A model generated the notes under the pieces. It was not told the DNA's origin and searched no databases. It was given only the letters and a program-made list of their open reading frames with translations. Of a stretch of DNA of 21,253 nucleotides, positions 14,469 through 21,253 are shown piece by piece. The position numbers were made by a program, and so were the translations under genes. Within the stretch, counting starts at the first letter, position 1, and every line of letters starts with the position of its first letter. The DNA comes from Oscillospiraceae bacterium. GTDB taxonomy: Bacteria > Bacillota > Clostridia > Oscillospirales > Ruminococcaceae. The DNA lies in contig JAHHTS010000039.1 in assembly GCA_020024475.1 (NCBI GenBank), positions 1 to 21,253 on the forward strand, read 5' to 3'.

Positions 14469-16043
14469 ATGAAGACACTTTATTATAATGGTAATATCAT
14501 AACTATGGCTAATTATCCAATGCCAGAAGCAGTTCTTTGTGAAAATGGAAAAATCATTGCCATGGGTGAAAAAGATAAACTTATATCACGAGATGTAAAG
14601 TTATTTGATCTTGAAGGAAAAACAATGCTTCCAGCTTTTTTAGATGCCCATAGTCATATAACTTCTTATGCGAACTCAATGGCAACTTGTAATCTTTCTG
14701 AAGCAAAAAGTATAGATGAAATTGTAGAATTACTTGAAAAATTTAAAAATAATAAGAAACTTGAAAAAGATGATTTTATTTTAGGCTTCGGATATGATCA
14801 TAATAATTTTCAAAATAAAAAACACCCTACTAAAGAAGATCTTGAAAAAGTAACTACAGAATACCCAATAATGATTGCACACGCTAGCGGACATATGGGT
14901 GTGTGTAACACCAAAGCGCTAAAGTTTTTTGGCATTAACGAAGATACGCCAAATCCAAAAGGTGGTATATATGGCAGAGATAAAAACGGTAAGCTGACTG
15001 GTTACCTAGAAGAAACTGCTTTTACATCTGTTGCTACAAAAGCTAAAGCACCTGACTATAATGATATGTGCGAATATTTTAGAATAACACAGAATGAATA
15101 TTTTAAGTATGGCATAACCACAATACAGGATGGATTTACAGGAGATAAAGAATGGGCCTTGCTTAAAAAACTTTCTGATGATAAGAAGATTAAAGCGGAT
15201 GTTGTTTGCTATATTGATATAAATCATTGTCAAAATATTCTTAGAAATAATCTAGATTATAATAAAGAATATATAAATAATCTTAAAATTGGAGGATATA
15301 AATTATTCCTTGATGGCTCACCTCAGGGACGAACAGCATGGATGCTAGAACCTTATGAAGGAGAAAAAGAATACAGAGGATATCCTATTTATAATGATGA
15401 GCAGGTAACTGATTATATTGTAACTGCTTTGAAAGACAAGCAACAGCTTATTTGTCACTGCAATGGAGATGCTGCCGCACAGCAATTTATTGAAAGTTAT
15501 GAAAAAGCTGATGAAATTTTGAATACAAAAGAAAATTATCGTCCAGTTATAATTCATGGGCAACTTACAACTGAAGAACAGATGCCTCAGATTAAACGGT
15601 TGGATATGATTATTTCTTTTTTCGTTGGACATACATGGCAATGGGGTGATGTTCACCTTGAGAATTTCGGAGAAAGAGCCATGAAAATTAGTGCTGTAAA
15701 TAGTGCAATTAAAAATGATATAATAACCACATTCCATCAAGATTCACCAGTACTACCTCCTGACATGATAAAAACAATTTGGTGTGCAGTGAATAGAAAA
15801 ACCAAAAATGGTGTTCAGCTTGATCTATCTGAAGCTGTTACTGTTTATGATGCGATTAAATCCGTTACTATAAATGCAGCATATCAGTATGGAGAAGAGA
15901 ACCGAAAAGGTTCTATTGAACCTGGTAAAGATGCTAGTTTTGTTATTTTGAATGAAAACCCATTACTTTATCCAAAAGAAAAGCTTAATGAATTAAAAGT
16001 TGAATATACAATTTTAAGAGACGAGATGGTTTATAAAAGATAA
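14469..16043 (+). CDS. YtcJ-type metal-dependent amidohydrolase
   Basis: A 524-residue amidohydrolase-superfamily protein (amidohydrolase_3/YtcJ group) of typical length. The N-terminal beta sandwich (LYYNGNIITM, KIIAMGEKDKL) frames the barrel start FLDAHSHI, with metal ligands H61 and H63. Further candidates are HCNGDAAAQQFI, VIIHGQL and the C-terminal HQDSPVLPPD. The C-terminus returns to the sandwich with GSIEPGKDASFVIL. Such enzymes hydrolyse amide, imide or ester bonds with a one- or two-metal centre; the natural substrate of this group is usually unknown and cannot be inferred from the neighbours. The ATG at 14469 follows ACGGAGAA. No signal peptide is visible, so it is cytoplasmic. It is monocistronic and ends at a terminator shared with the opposing gene. 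Confidence 0.92.
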   Translation: MKTLYYNGNIITMANYPMPEAVLCENGKIIAMGEKDKLISRDVKLFDLEGKTMLPAFLDAHSHITSYANSMATCNLSEAKSIDEIVELLEKFKNNKKLEKDDFILGFGYDHNNFQNKKHPTKEDLEKVTTEYPIMIAHASGHMGVCNTKALKFFGINEDTPNPKGGIYGRDKNGKLTGYLEETAFTSVATKAKAPDYNDMCEYFRITQNEYFKYGITTIQDGFTGDKEWALLKKLSDDKKIKADVVCYIDINHCQNILRNNLDYNKEYINNLKIGGYKLFLDGSPQGRTAWMLEPYEGEKEYRGYPIYNDEQVTDYIVTALKDKQQLICHCNGDAAAQQFIESYEKADEILNTKENYRPVIIHGQLTTEEQMPQIKRLDMIISFFVGHTWQWGDVHLENFGERAMKISAVNSAIKNDIITTFHQDSPVLPPDMIKTIWCAVNRKTKNGVQLDLSEAVTVYDAIKSVTINAAYQYGEENRKGSIEPGKDASFVILNENPLLYPKEKLNELKVEYTILRDEMVYKR

Positions 16044-16080
16044 AATAAATTCCTGCACAAAATGTGCAGGAATTTATTTT
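16042..16080. terminator. Bidirectional terminator overlapping both stop codons
   Basis: An 18-bp perfect stem (16042-16059 with 16063-16080) has a 3-nt loop, an A-rich left end and a T-rich right end. The stop codons of both convergent genes (16041-16043 and 16081-16079) lie at its ends. Confidence 0.92.
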
Positions 16081-17524
16081 ATAGAATTATTGTATTTACA
16101 TCTTCAAGTTCAATTTTAGAAAGTTGTTCATCTGTTATATTATCTAGTTTTGTTAATCTATCAGCTTGATTTACAAGTGCTTTTTCAAAATAGTTTCTTA
16201 CATCTCTTGCATTAGCATAATTTTCTGGTTTGTTTTCACAGCGCTTATTGAAGAAATCAAGTGAATATTTTTCAGCATCCTCACTTAAGACTAAACTAGA
16301 TTTTTTTGCTCTTAATTTAAGAATATCTATAAGTTCTTTTGGTGTATAATCTTCGAAGTATATGAATTTATTAAATCTTGATTTAAGTCCTGGGTTTGAA
16401 TTTAGGAATTCATCCATTGGTTCAGGATATCCGGCAACAATAACAATTAGATCATCACGATGATCCTCCATATATTTAAGAAGCGTGTCAACTGCTTCAA
16501 AACCGTAGTCTGTTGAACTTCTATTTACAGTTAAAGAGTAGGCTTCATCGATAAAAAGTACACCACCTTTAGCTTTTTCTATTACACTTTGTACTTTTAG
16601 CGCAGTTTGGCCAACATATCCACCTACAAGTCCAGAACGATCCACTTCAGTTAGATGTCCTTTGGATAACAATCCCATAGCTTTGTAGATTTGTGATATA
16701 AGTCGTGCAATTGTTGTTTTACCAGTACCAGGATTTCCGGAAAAAACCATATGCAAACTCATTGCAGGACTTTCAATTCCTCTTTCTTTACGAATTGTTC
16801 TTATTTTTACGAGATTTATAAGACTTTTAACATCAGATTTTACTTTTTCAAGTCCAACTAATGTATTTAATTCTTCTAAAAGTTCATCAAGTGTTTTTTC
16901 ATCTGTTTTAATTTCAGTTTCTGCTTGATTTTCAACTTCATTTTTATCTTTAGAAACGTTTAGTTGTGATGGATAGTCTTCATTAGGTAAACTTACTTTT
17001 TTAGTTTTATCATCGAATGTTTCAAATGTCATGCTTATATTTTTTATAAATGATTCATCAATATATGCTTGTAACCTATCACAAAAGCTTTTTAATGTAT
17101 ATTGTTCATTAAAATTACCTGCCGAGTCACAATTTATGAATTCAGTACCTAATTCTTTATATAGATGTAATATGAGTTTTGATGTCTCATTAACATTATC
17201 AATTATGTTATCCGCCTTTACAAATGCTTTAAAGCAGTAAGGAATATTTGTTGTAAATCTTAAAACTTTGTTATTATTTGCAACCGCATATTCACGCATT
17301 TCTTTTGTAGAATAATCATATCCAAGATACTCTTTTATAAATTTTGATTCTGATTGTGTTAATTTTGCGTCGGTGAAACTTAAATTTAATAAGAAATGAA
17401 ACAATTCACCTCTAAAAATTTCTCTTGCAGAGTATTTGTTAGAGTGGTCCCATGCGTTAGTTTTTTCTAGTGCATCACATAAATTATATGCCGTTTCAAT
17501 CGTACTTTTAAGACTTGAATTCAT
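16079..17524 (-). CDS. AAA+ ATPase, CbbX/SpoVK-like, with TerB-like N-terminus
   Basis: A 481-residue protein. The C-terminal half is a single AAA+ domain: Walker A GNPGTGKT at 263-270, Walker B VLFIDEA at 322-328, and GLKSRFNKFIYFEDY with the probable arginine finger. A lid domain follows (NARDVRNYFEKALVNQADRL). This is the CbbX/SpoVK subfamily, generally a hexameric remodelling motor. The N-terminal region about 35-70 (FHFLLNLSFTDAKLTQSESK) resembles the TerB helical module, and a Lys/Glu-rich linker (about 175-215) separates the halves. Client and process are unknown. The start at 17524 follows AAGGAGC. It is monocistronic with a plausible promoter upstream. Assigning it to sporulation would be over-reading. 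Confidence 0.88.
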   Translation of the reverse strand: MNSSLKSTIETAYNLCDALEKTNAWDHSNKYSAREIFRGELFHFLLNLSFTDAKLTQSESKFIKEYLGYDYSTKEMREYAVANNNKVLRFTTNIPYCFKAFVKADNIIDNVNETSKLILHLYKELGTEFINCDSAGNFNEQYTLKSFCDRLQAYIDESFIKNISMTFETFDDKTKKVSLPNEDYPSQLNVSKDKNEVENQAETEIKTDEKTLDELLEELNTLVGLEKVKSDVKSLINLVKIRTIRKERGIESPAMSLHMVFSGNPGTGKTTIARLISQIYKAMGLLSKGHLTEVDRSGLVGGYVGQTALKVQSVIEKAKGGVLFIDEAYSLTVNRSSTDYGFEAVDTLLKYMEDHRDDLIVIVAGYPEPMDEFLNSNPGLKSRFNKFIYFEDYTPKELIDILKLRAKKSSLVLSEDAEKYSLDFFNKRCENKPENYANARDVRNYFEKALVNQADRLTKLDNITDEQLSKIELEDVNTIIL

Positions 17525-17557
17525 TTGTCGCTCCTTATAAAATGAGATTATATAATA

Positions 17558-17586
17558 ACTTTAAACCATAAAAAATGAACTGTCAA
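17558..17586 (-). promoter_or_regulatory. Promoter of the AAA+ gene
   Basis: On the minus strand, TTGACA (17586-17581), 17-nt spacer, TAAAGT (17563-17558). It lies 34 nt upstream of the start codon. Confidence 0.6.
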
Positions 17587-17665
17587 TCTTTACTTTAATT
17601 TAAATCTGTGTTAAAGTTATTTAAATTAATAATAAATTATAATTATATATGAAAGGGGATAATTT

Positions 17666-18223
17666 ATGAAATTAATGATTGCTTCAGATATTCATGGCTC
17701 TGCATATTATTGTGGAAAAATGCTTGAATGTTATAAAAAAGAAAATGCGGACAAACTTATCTTACTTGGTGATATATTATATCATGGGCCAAGAAATGAT
17801 TTGCCAAAAGAATATGCTCCTAAAAAAGTTATAGAGATGCTTAATAATATAAAAAAAGAAGTTCTTTGTGTGCGTGGTAACTGTGATACAGAAGTAGACC
17901 AAATGGTTTTAGAATTTCCTATCCTTGCTGACTATGCTTTTCTTTATTGGAGAGAAAAGATGGTTTATATCACACATGGTCATGTACATAATTTAAAAAA
18001 TCTTCCGATGCTTAAAAAAGGTGATATTCTTCTTAATGGTCATACACATATACCAGCCTGCGAAATTTTTGAAGATTATATATATATAAATCCAGGATCT
18101 GTTTCAATTCCTAAAGAAAATAGTGAGCATAGTTACATAATTTTAGAGGATAACGAACTTTTATTCAAAAATCTTGATGGGAAAATATATAAAAAAGTTT
18201 CATTTGAACAGCTAGAATTCTAA
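17666..18223 (+). CDS. yfcE: YfcE-type metallophosphodiesterase
   Basis: A 185-residue calcineurin-like phosphoesterase. The metal motifs come in the standard order: SDIHG (D8, H10), GD at 35-36, RGNCD, THGH and NGHTHIP. They form the two-metal centre (commonly Mn2+) of YfcE/MJ0936-type enzymes, which hydrolyse phosphodiesters in vitro; the biological substrate is not established. The length matches E. coli YfcE. The start at 17666 follows AAAGGGGA. It is divergent from the AAA+ gene, with no clear promoter recognised in the AT-rich gap, and convergent with the dehydrogenase gene. Confidence 0.93.
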   Translation: MKLMIASDIHGSAYYCGKMLECYKKENADKLILLGDILYHGPRNDLPKEYAPKKVIEMLNNIKKEVLCVRGNCDTEVDQMVLEFPILADYAFLYWREKMVYITHGHVHNLKNLPMLKKGDILLNGHTHIPACEIFEDYIYINPGSVSIPKENSEHSYIILEDNELLFKNLDGKIYKKVSFEQLEF

Positions 18224-18297
18224 ATTTATATAAAATAATATAGTAACTATTTATATAACTAAAGAAATGTAAACTTATAAAATTACATATGAATATT

Positions 18298-18334
18298 ATA
18301 GTAAAAGTCGCCATAAATTGGCGACTTTTACTAT
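18298..18334. terminator. Bidirectional terminator
   Basis: A 16-bp perfect stem (18298-18313 with 18319-18334) has loop taaat, followed on the + strand by a T-rich tract. It overlaps the stop codon of the opposing dehydrogenase gene. Confidence 0.9.
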
Positions 18335-19311
18335 TTTTTATTCTTTGTATCGAAATTGACTCGATTTATAAGTTCTATGCCATTTGTATATCGTTTAGCA
18401 TTTTCAATAAAAATATTTTCTATATTACTTATAGTTTCTTTAGAATGAAATCCACCAGCAATATGCGGAGTAATCATTACATTTTTTAATTTCCATAATG
18501 GATTATAAGATGGAAGGGGTTCTGGATTGGTCACATCAAGAATTGCACCACCTATTTTTTTATTTACAAGTGCATCATATAAATTTTCGCTATTTACTGC
18601 GTTTCCAGATCCCACATTTATTAGAATACTGTCCTTTTTCATTAGAGACAACGTATAGCTGTTTATTATGTTTTGTGTTAATTGAGAATTTGATGAGCAT
18701 AAAGCAACTATATCCATTTCAGGTAAAAGCCTTGTTATTTCGTCCAAAAAGTAAGAACTTTTATTATAGTCTGAATTTCCTAACTCATTACTTTTCATAA
18801 CAGAAACATTAGCGCCTAGTGCTGTCATTTTTTTTGCAAAATAATTTCCAATATCTTTAATTCCAATTACTAATACATTACTTCCACTAATTGTTTTTAC
18901 TTTTCCAAGATCGTCCCATAATCCATTAAACTGATTATCTCTGTATAAATGCAATTTTTTAGTCATAGAAAAAACCGCTGCAATCATGTATTCAGAAATA
19001 GCATGACTGTATGCACCTTGTGAATTAGTAAGTATAGTAGTTAATGGATTTATTAGACCACTTTGAGTAAAATCATCATATTCAGCAGATGCTAGCTGAA
19101 GCCATTTTAGATTTTCACACTTTGTGAGTGTATGAATACTAGGGTTACCGAATATCACACTTGCCTCACGCAACTCTTCATCTGTGAATGGATTTTCTTT
19201 GTAATTTTCTTCATATCTAATTACTACATCGTAATCTTTTGACATAATTGTATTTAGAGTAGATAGTGCATTTTCCCCTAAATAACTACAAACCAAGCAT
19301 AGTTTCTTCAT
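18331..19311 (-). CDS. D-2-hydroxyacid dehydrogenase homologue with altered catalytic residues
   Basis: A 326-residue protein of the NAD-dependent D-2-hydroxyacid dehydrogenase family. The flavodoxin-like substrate half comes first, then the Rossmann domain (from about 105), ending in PLWKLKNVMITPHIAGG. The catalytic Glu264 (NPEPLP) and His283 (TPH) are present. The strictly used Arg of the N-x-G-R-G motif is Ser235 (INVGSGNAV), and the dinucleotide motif GxGxxG reads GIKDIG (150-155) with Lys152 in place of the second Gly. Family members reduce 2-keto acids to D-2-hydroxy acids; this one may have altered chemistry or be a non-catalytic paralogue. The frame is intact. The start at 19311 follows GGGAGCG. 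Confidence 0.85.
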   Translation of the reverse strand: MKKLCLVCSYLGENALSTLNTIMSKDYDVVIRYEENYKENPFTDEELREASVIFGNPSIHTLTKCENLKWLQLASAEYDDFTQSGLINPLTTILTNSQGAYSHAISEYMIAAVFSMTKKLHLYRDNQFNGLWDDLGKVKTISGSNVLVIGIKDIGNYFAKKMTALGANVSVMKSNELGNSDYNKSSYFLDEITRLLPEMDIVALCSSNSQLTQNIINSYTLSLMKKDSILINVGSGNAVNSENLYDALVNKKIGGAILDVTNPEPLPSYNPLWKLKNVMITPHIAGGFHSKETISNIENIFIENAKRYTNGIELINRVNFDTKNKK

Positions 19312-19587
19312 AGATACGCTCCCTATGATAATTTATAATATTTGTATTTTAATACATTTATACAAATTTTTCCATAGTAAATTATATCAATTAAGATTTA
19401 ACAATAAAAACAAACAAAAAATAAATAAAATTTTGTACATATTGTGTAAAAAATGACAAAAAGACATAATTTATTCATATTTATAAAATATATTGTTTTG
19501 TGCTATTTATACTAAAAATAATTTGAAATTAACGTATAATTGTAAGATTATATAAAAATGGTTATATTTTATATTATAAAAAAAATG
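19312..19587. other. Intergenic, very AT-rich, no gene seen
   Basis: This separates the dehydrogenase gene (-) from the leader of the transporter gene (+). An inverted repeat atttgta...tacaaat (around 19340-19369) lies about 30 nt before the dehydrogenase start and could be an operator. A TATAAT occurs at 19535-19540 without a matching -35. A 60-codon minus-strand frame at 19507-19689 has no ribosome site and is not credited. Confidence 0.4.
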
Positions 19588-19616
19588 TTGACTATAAACA
19601 GTAAAAGTGCAATAAT
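19588..19616 (+). promoter_or_regulatory. Promoter of the small ORF and transporter
   Basis: TTGACT (19588-19593), 17-nt spacer, AATAAT (19611-19616). The predicted start near 19623 gives a leader of about 270 nt before the transporter ATG at 19897. Confidence 0.5.
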
Positions 19617-19620
19617 TTAA

Positions 19621-19675
19621 CCAAATCAAATTTGGAACAACATCAAGAAGTCCAATGATGTTGTTTAACAATTTG
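19621..19675 (+). promoter_or_regulatory. Structured 5' leader hairpin
   Basis: A perfect 10-bp stem, aacaacatca (19636-19645) with tgatgttgtt (19656-19665), is extended by caaatt (19627-19632) with aatttg (19670-19675) across a small internal loop. An alternative small hairpin, ccaaat-caa-atttgg (19621-19635), would compete with the outer stem. No T-tract follows, so it is not a simple terminator. It lies at the predicted start of the transporter transcript and could stabilise or regulate it. Confidence 0.4.
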
Positions 19676-19722
19676 AAATTCATAAACAATACATTTATGT
19701 ATCAAATAGGGGGTGGTCATTG

Positions 19723-19857
19723 GTGAAAAGTGACATTAGTGACATTACAGATATATGTTTTATTTCTGTAAAATCAAGTATTAGAAAAATGTACCTTGAA
19801 AATTTAATAAGTCTTTTTGAGCCGATGATCTATCGCAACTATAAATTGATATATTAA
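19723..19857 (+). CDS. Candidate 44-residue small protein or leader peptide
   Basis: A short frame with GTG start and TAA stop, encoding a 44-residue peptide that begins MKSDISDITDICFISVKSS and ends NYKLIY. A strong purine-rich ribosome site (AGGGGGTGG, 19708-19716) lies 6 nt before the GTG. The peptide has a charged start, one Cys, and an amphipathic middle with several Leu/Ile/Phe/Met. It matches no family I recognise. A 9-bp tandem repeat (agtgacatt twice, 19729-19746) encodes SDISDI. It ends 39 nt before the transporter start on the same predicted transcript, so it may be a leader peptide or small partner of the transporter. It could also be chance; the ribosome site is the main support. 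Confidence 0.35.
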   Translation: MKSDISDITDICFISVKSSIRKMYLENLISLFEPMIYRNYKLIY

Positions 19858-19896
19858 ATCATGTTATTTTGAATTTTTGTTAAGAGAGGAATTTTT

Positions 19897-21081
19897 ATGT
19901 TAAGTTGGACCCCTTTAGTTTGTTTCACGGTTATTTTATTAATTTACTGTTTATCTGAATTTTTAGCAGATAAAACACACGGATATGTTTCTTATATGGT
20001 TTTTGCGGCCATTATTTCACTAGGCCTTTTTTGGAGCGGATTAGTTCCAACTACTTTGGCAGTTGATTCTACATTGATGACCACACTTAGTGCTTTTGGC
20101 GTTGCGATGCTCATTGTCAACATGGGTACTACGATTGACCTTGAAACACTTCTTTCAGAATGGAAAACTGTTTTGGTTTGTTGTGTAGCTCTAGTGAGTC
20201 TTGGAGTTCTTGCATTTACAGCAGGAAGTGCTTTATTTGGTAGAGAATATGCACTTAGTGCAGCACCTCCAATTGCTGGAGGTCTGATTGCATACCAAAT
20301 TGTTGCTGAACAGGCAACTGCGTCAGGTCGTCTTGATTTAGCTGGATACGCAGCACTTATAATGGGATTGCAGGCAATTATTGGTATGCCGGTTGCTTCT
20401 TTTTGTCTTAAAAAAGAACTGAAAAAAATGCATAAAGCTGGAAAACTTTCAAACGGATCTGAAAATAAAACAGCTCTTAAGCTACCAGCAATGAGATTGT
20501 TCAAAAATCCTTCACCTGTTTTTGACTCACCAACATTTAAAGTAGCAAAATTAGGTATAGCTGCTGTAATTGCAGTAATGCTTACAAATCTTACAGGTGG
20601 AAAGCTGAATGTTAATGTTTCATACCTTATAGTTGGCGTTATTCTAGCAAGAGTAAACTTCCTTCAGAAAAACATCCTTCAGTCAGCAGGTATGTATACA
20701 CTTTGTATCTTTAGTATGTATGCTTTAATTATAAATGGACTTGCTGGTATTGCACCTATGGATCTTATAAATATGATTGTTCCTATGGTTGGTATGTTCG
20801 CTATAGGTGTTTCAGCTATCGCTTTAGGTTCTGTCCTTTGTGGTAAGCTTGTTGGATACTCACCACTGATATCAATTGCCGTAGGCATGACAGCATTGTT
20901 TGGATATCCTGGTACTGAAATCCTTACAAACGAAGTATGTAATGGTATGGAAGGATTTACTGCAGAAGAGAAAGCAACAGCATTAGATTTTGTTATGCCA
21001 AAAATGATTGTTGGTGGCTTTACTACAGTTACAATTGCATCAGTAGTATTTGCAGGTATAATTGCACCAATGATTTTCTAA
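19897..21081 (+). CDS. Multi-pass membrane transporter, family not firmly identified
   Basis: A 394-residue integral membrane protein with about 10-11 hydrophobic segments and a cytoplasmic-looking basic loop at about 168-200 (KKELKKMHKAGKLSNGSENK). Conserved-looking features are NMGTTIDLETLLSEWK in the first half, APPIAGGLIAYQIVAEQATA around 128-147 (a Gly/Pro-rich re-entrant or substrate-site candidate), and GMTALFGYPGTEILTNEVCN in the second half. The layout recalls sodium-coupled carboxylate/amino-acid carriers of the GltS type, but the resemblance is weak and I do not assign a substrate. The ATG at 19897 follows AGAGAGGA. It is preceded by a structured leader and a small ORF and ends at its own terminator. 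Cytoplasmic-membrane transport is a safe call, substrate unknown. Confidence 0.75.
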   Translation: MLSWTPLVCFTVILLIYCLSEFLADKTHGYVSYMVFAAIISLGLFWSGLVPTTLAVDSTLMTTLSAFGVAMLIVNMGTTIDLETLLSEWKTVLVCCVALVSLGVLAFTAGSALFGREYALSAAPPIAGGLIAYQIVAEQATASGRLDLAGYAALIMGLQAIIGMPVASFCLKKELKKMHKAGKLSNGSENKTALKLPAMRLFKNPSPVFDSPTFKVAKLGIAAVIAVMLTNLTGGKLNVNVSYLIVGVILARVNFLQKNILQSAGMYTLCIFSMYALIINGLAGIAPMDLINMIVPMVGMFAIGVSAIALGSVLCGKLVGYSPLISIAVGMTALFGYPGTEILTNEVCNGMEGFTAEEKATALDFVMPKMIVGGFTTVTIASVVFAGIIAPMIF

Positions 21082-21094
21082 TTTATTGACTTAT

Positions 21095-21124
21095 AAAAGA
21101 CAGGTATAAAATTACCTGTCTTTT
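21095..21124 (+). terminator. Terminator of the transporter gene
   Basis: A perfect 12-bp stem (21095-21106 with 21113-21124) has a 6-nt loop and runs into a T-rich tract 13 nt after the stop codon. Confidence 0.9.
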
Positions 21125-21209
21125 TCTTTATATAAAATTGTTGTTTTTAGATTTAAACTAAAACAACTAAAAACTTTAAATTAAAACTATATTTAGCTGA
21201 TAATAAAAA

Positions 21210-21235
21210 ATTAACTTCGTTAAAACGAAGTTAAT
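21210..21235 (-). terminator. Probable terminator of a minus-strand gene beyond the window
   Basis: A 12-bp inverted repeat (21210-21221 with 21224-21235) around a 2-nt centre is followed on the minus strand by TTTTTT. No plus-strand gene needs it, so a minus-strand gene probably ends just right of the window. Confidence 0.65.
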
Positions 21236-21253
21236 ATAAAATAAAAAGAGGTA

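Noticed and set aside
19507..19689. 60-codon minus-strand frame in the gap before the transporter
   Set aside because: Low-complexity AT-rich translation, no ribosome binding site, and it overlaps the better-supported plus-strand promoter and hairpin.
1..21253. CRISPR arrays, insertion sequences, prophage, toxin-antitoxin or classical defence genes
   Set aside because: No regularly spaced repeats, transposase, integrase or recognisable defence domains were seen. The RHH protein was considered as an antitoxin, but its partner is ClpB rather than a toxin-sized frame.

Overview
The window is AT-rich, Gram-positive-type DNA. Strong AGGAGG-like ribosome binding sites, TTGACA/TATAAT promoters, hairpin-plus-T terminators, a BlaI-type repressor, and protein families typical of anaerobic Firmicutes point to the class Clostridia. 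I cannot name a genus from the sequence alone. Everything reads as chromosome: short operons, many convergent pairs separated by compact terminators, and one tRNA. I see no transposase, phage gene, plasmid function, CRISPR array or long repeat.

Layout. 1-820: a membrane-anchored XRE regulator on the + strand, in less AT-rich DNA than the rest, facing a MATE efflux pump (-). 2380-5720: a minus-strand operon of two nucleoside hydrolases followed by a uracil permease, which reads as nucleoside/pyrimidine salvage. 5830-6740: a two-repeat YadS/YicG-type membrane protein and tRNA-Leu(UAA), both with their own promoters. 6760-9550: a possible tiny promoter-terminator transcription unit, then a BlaI repressor with two perfect operators. 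It drives a BlaR1-like (M56) membrane protease whose extracellular part is an M23 peptidase domain, not a penicillin-binding domain. A predicted exported protein of unknown function follows under its own promoter. 9580-12950: ClpB (-), co-transcribed behind a ribbon-helix-helix DNA-binding protein. The shared promoter carries two identical 12-bp palindromes 21 bp apart, and I find no CIRCE or CtsR site in it.

13100-14310: a Crp/Fnr regulator with several cysteines, then thioredoxin. Between them a 13-bp palindrome sits close to -41 of a promoter with a poor -35. 14469-18230: a YtcJ-type amidohydrolase facing a CbbX/SpoVK-like AAA+ ATPase with a TerB-like N-terminus, then a YfcE-type phosphodiesterase. 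18331-19311: a D-2-hydroxyacid dehydrogenase homologue that lacks the usual catalytic Arg and has a degraded Gly motif. 19312-19896: a long gap holding a promoter, a hairpin leader and a 44-codon small ORF, ahead of an unassigned multi-pass transporter (19897-21081).

The best candidates for undescribed biology are the RHH-ClpB module with its paired operators, the BlaI/M56-M23 cell-wall sensing module, the Crp/Fnr-to-thioredoxin circuit, and the structured leader with small ORF before the transporter. All functional links between neighbours are inference from sequence and position.
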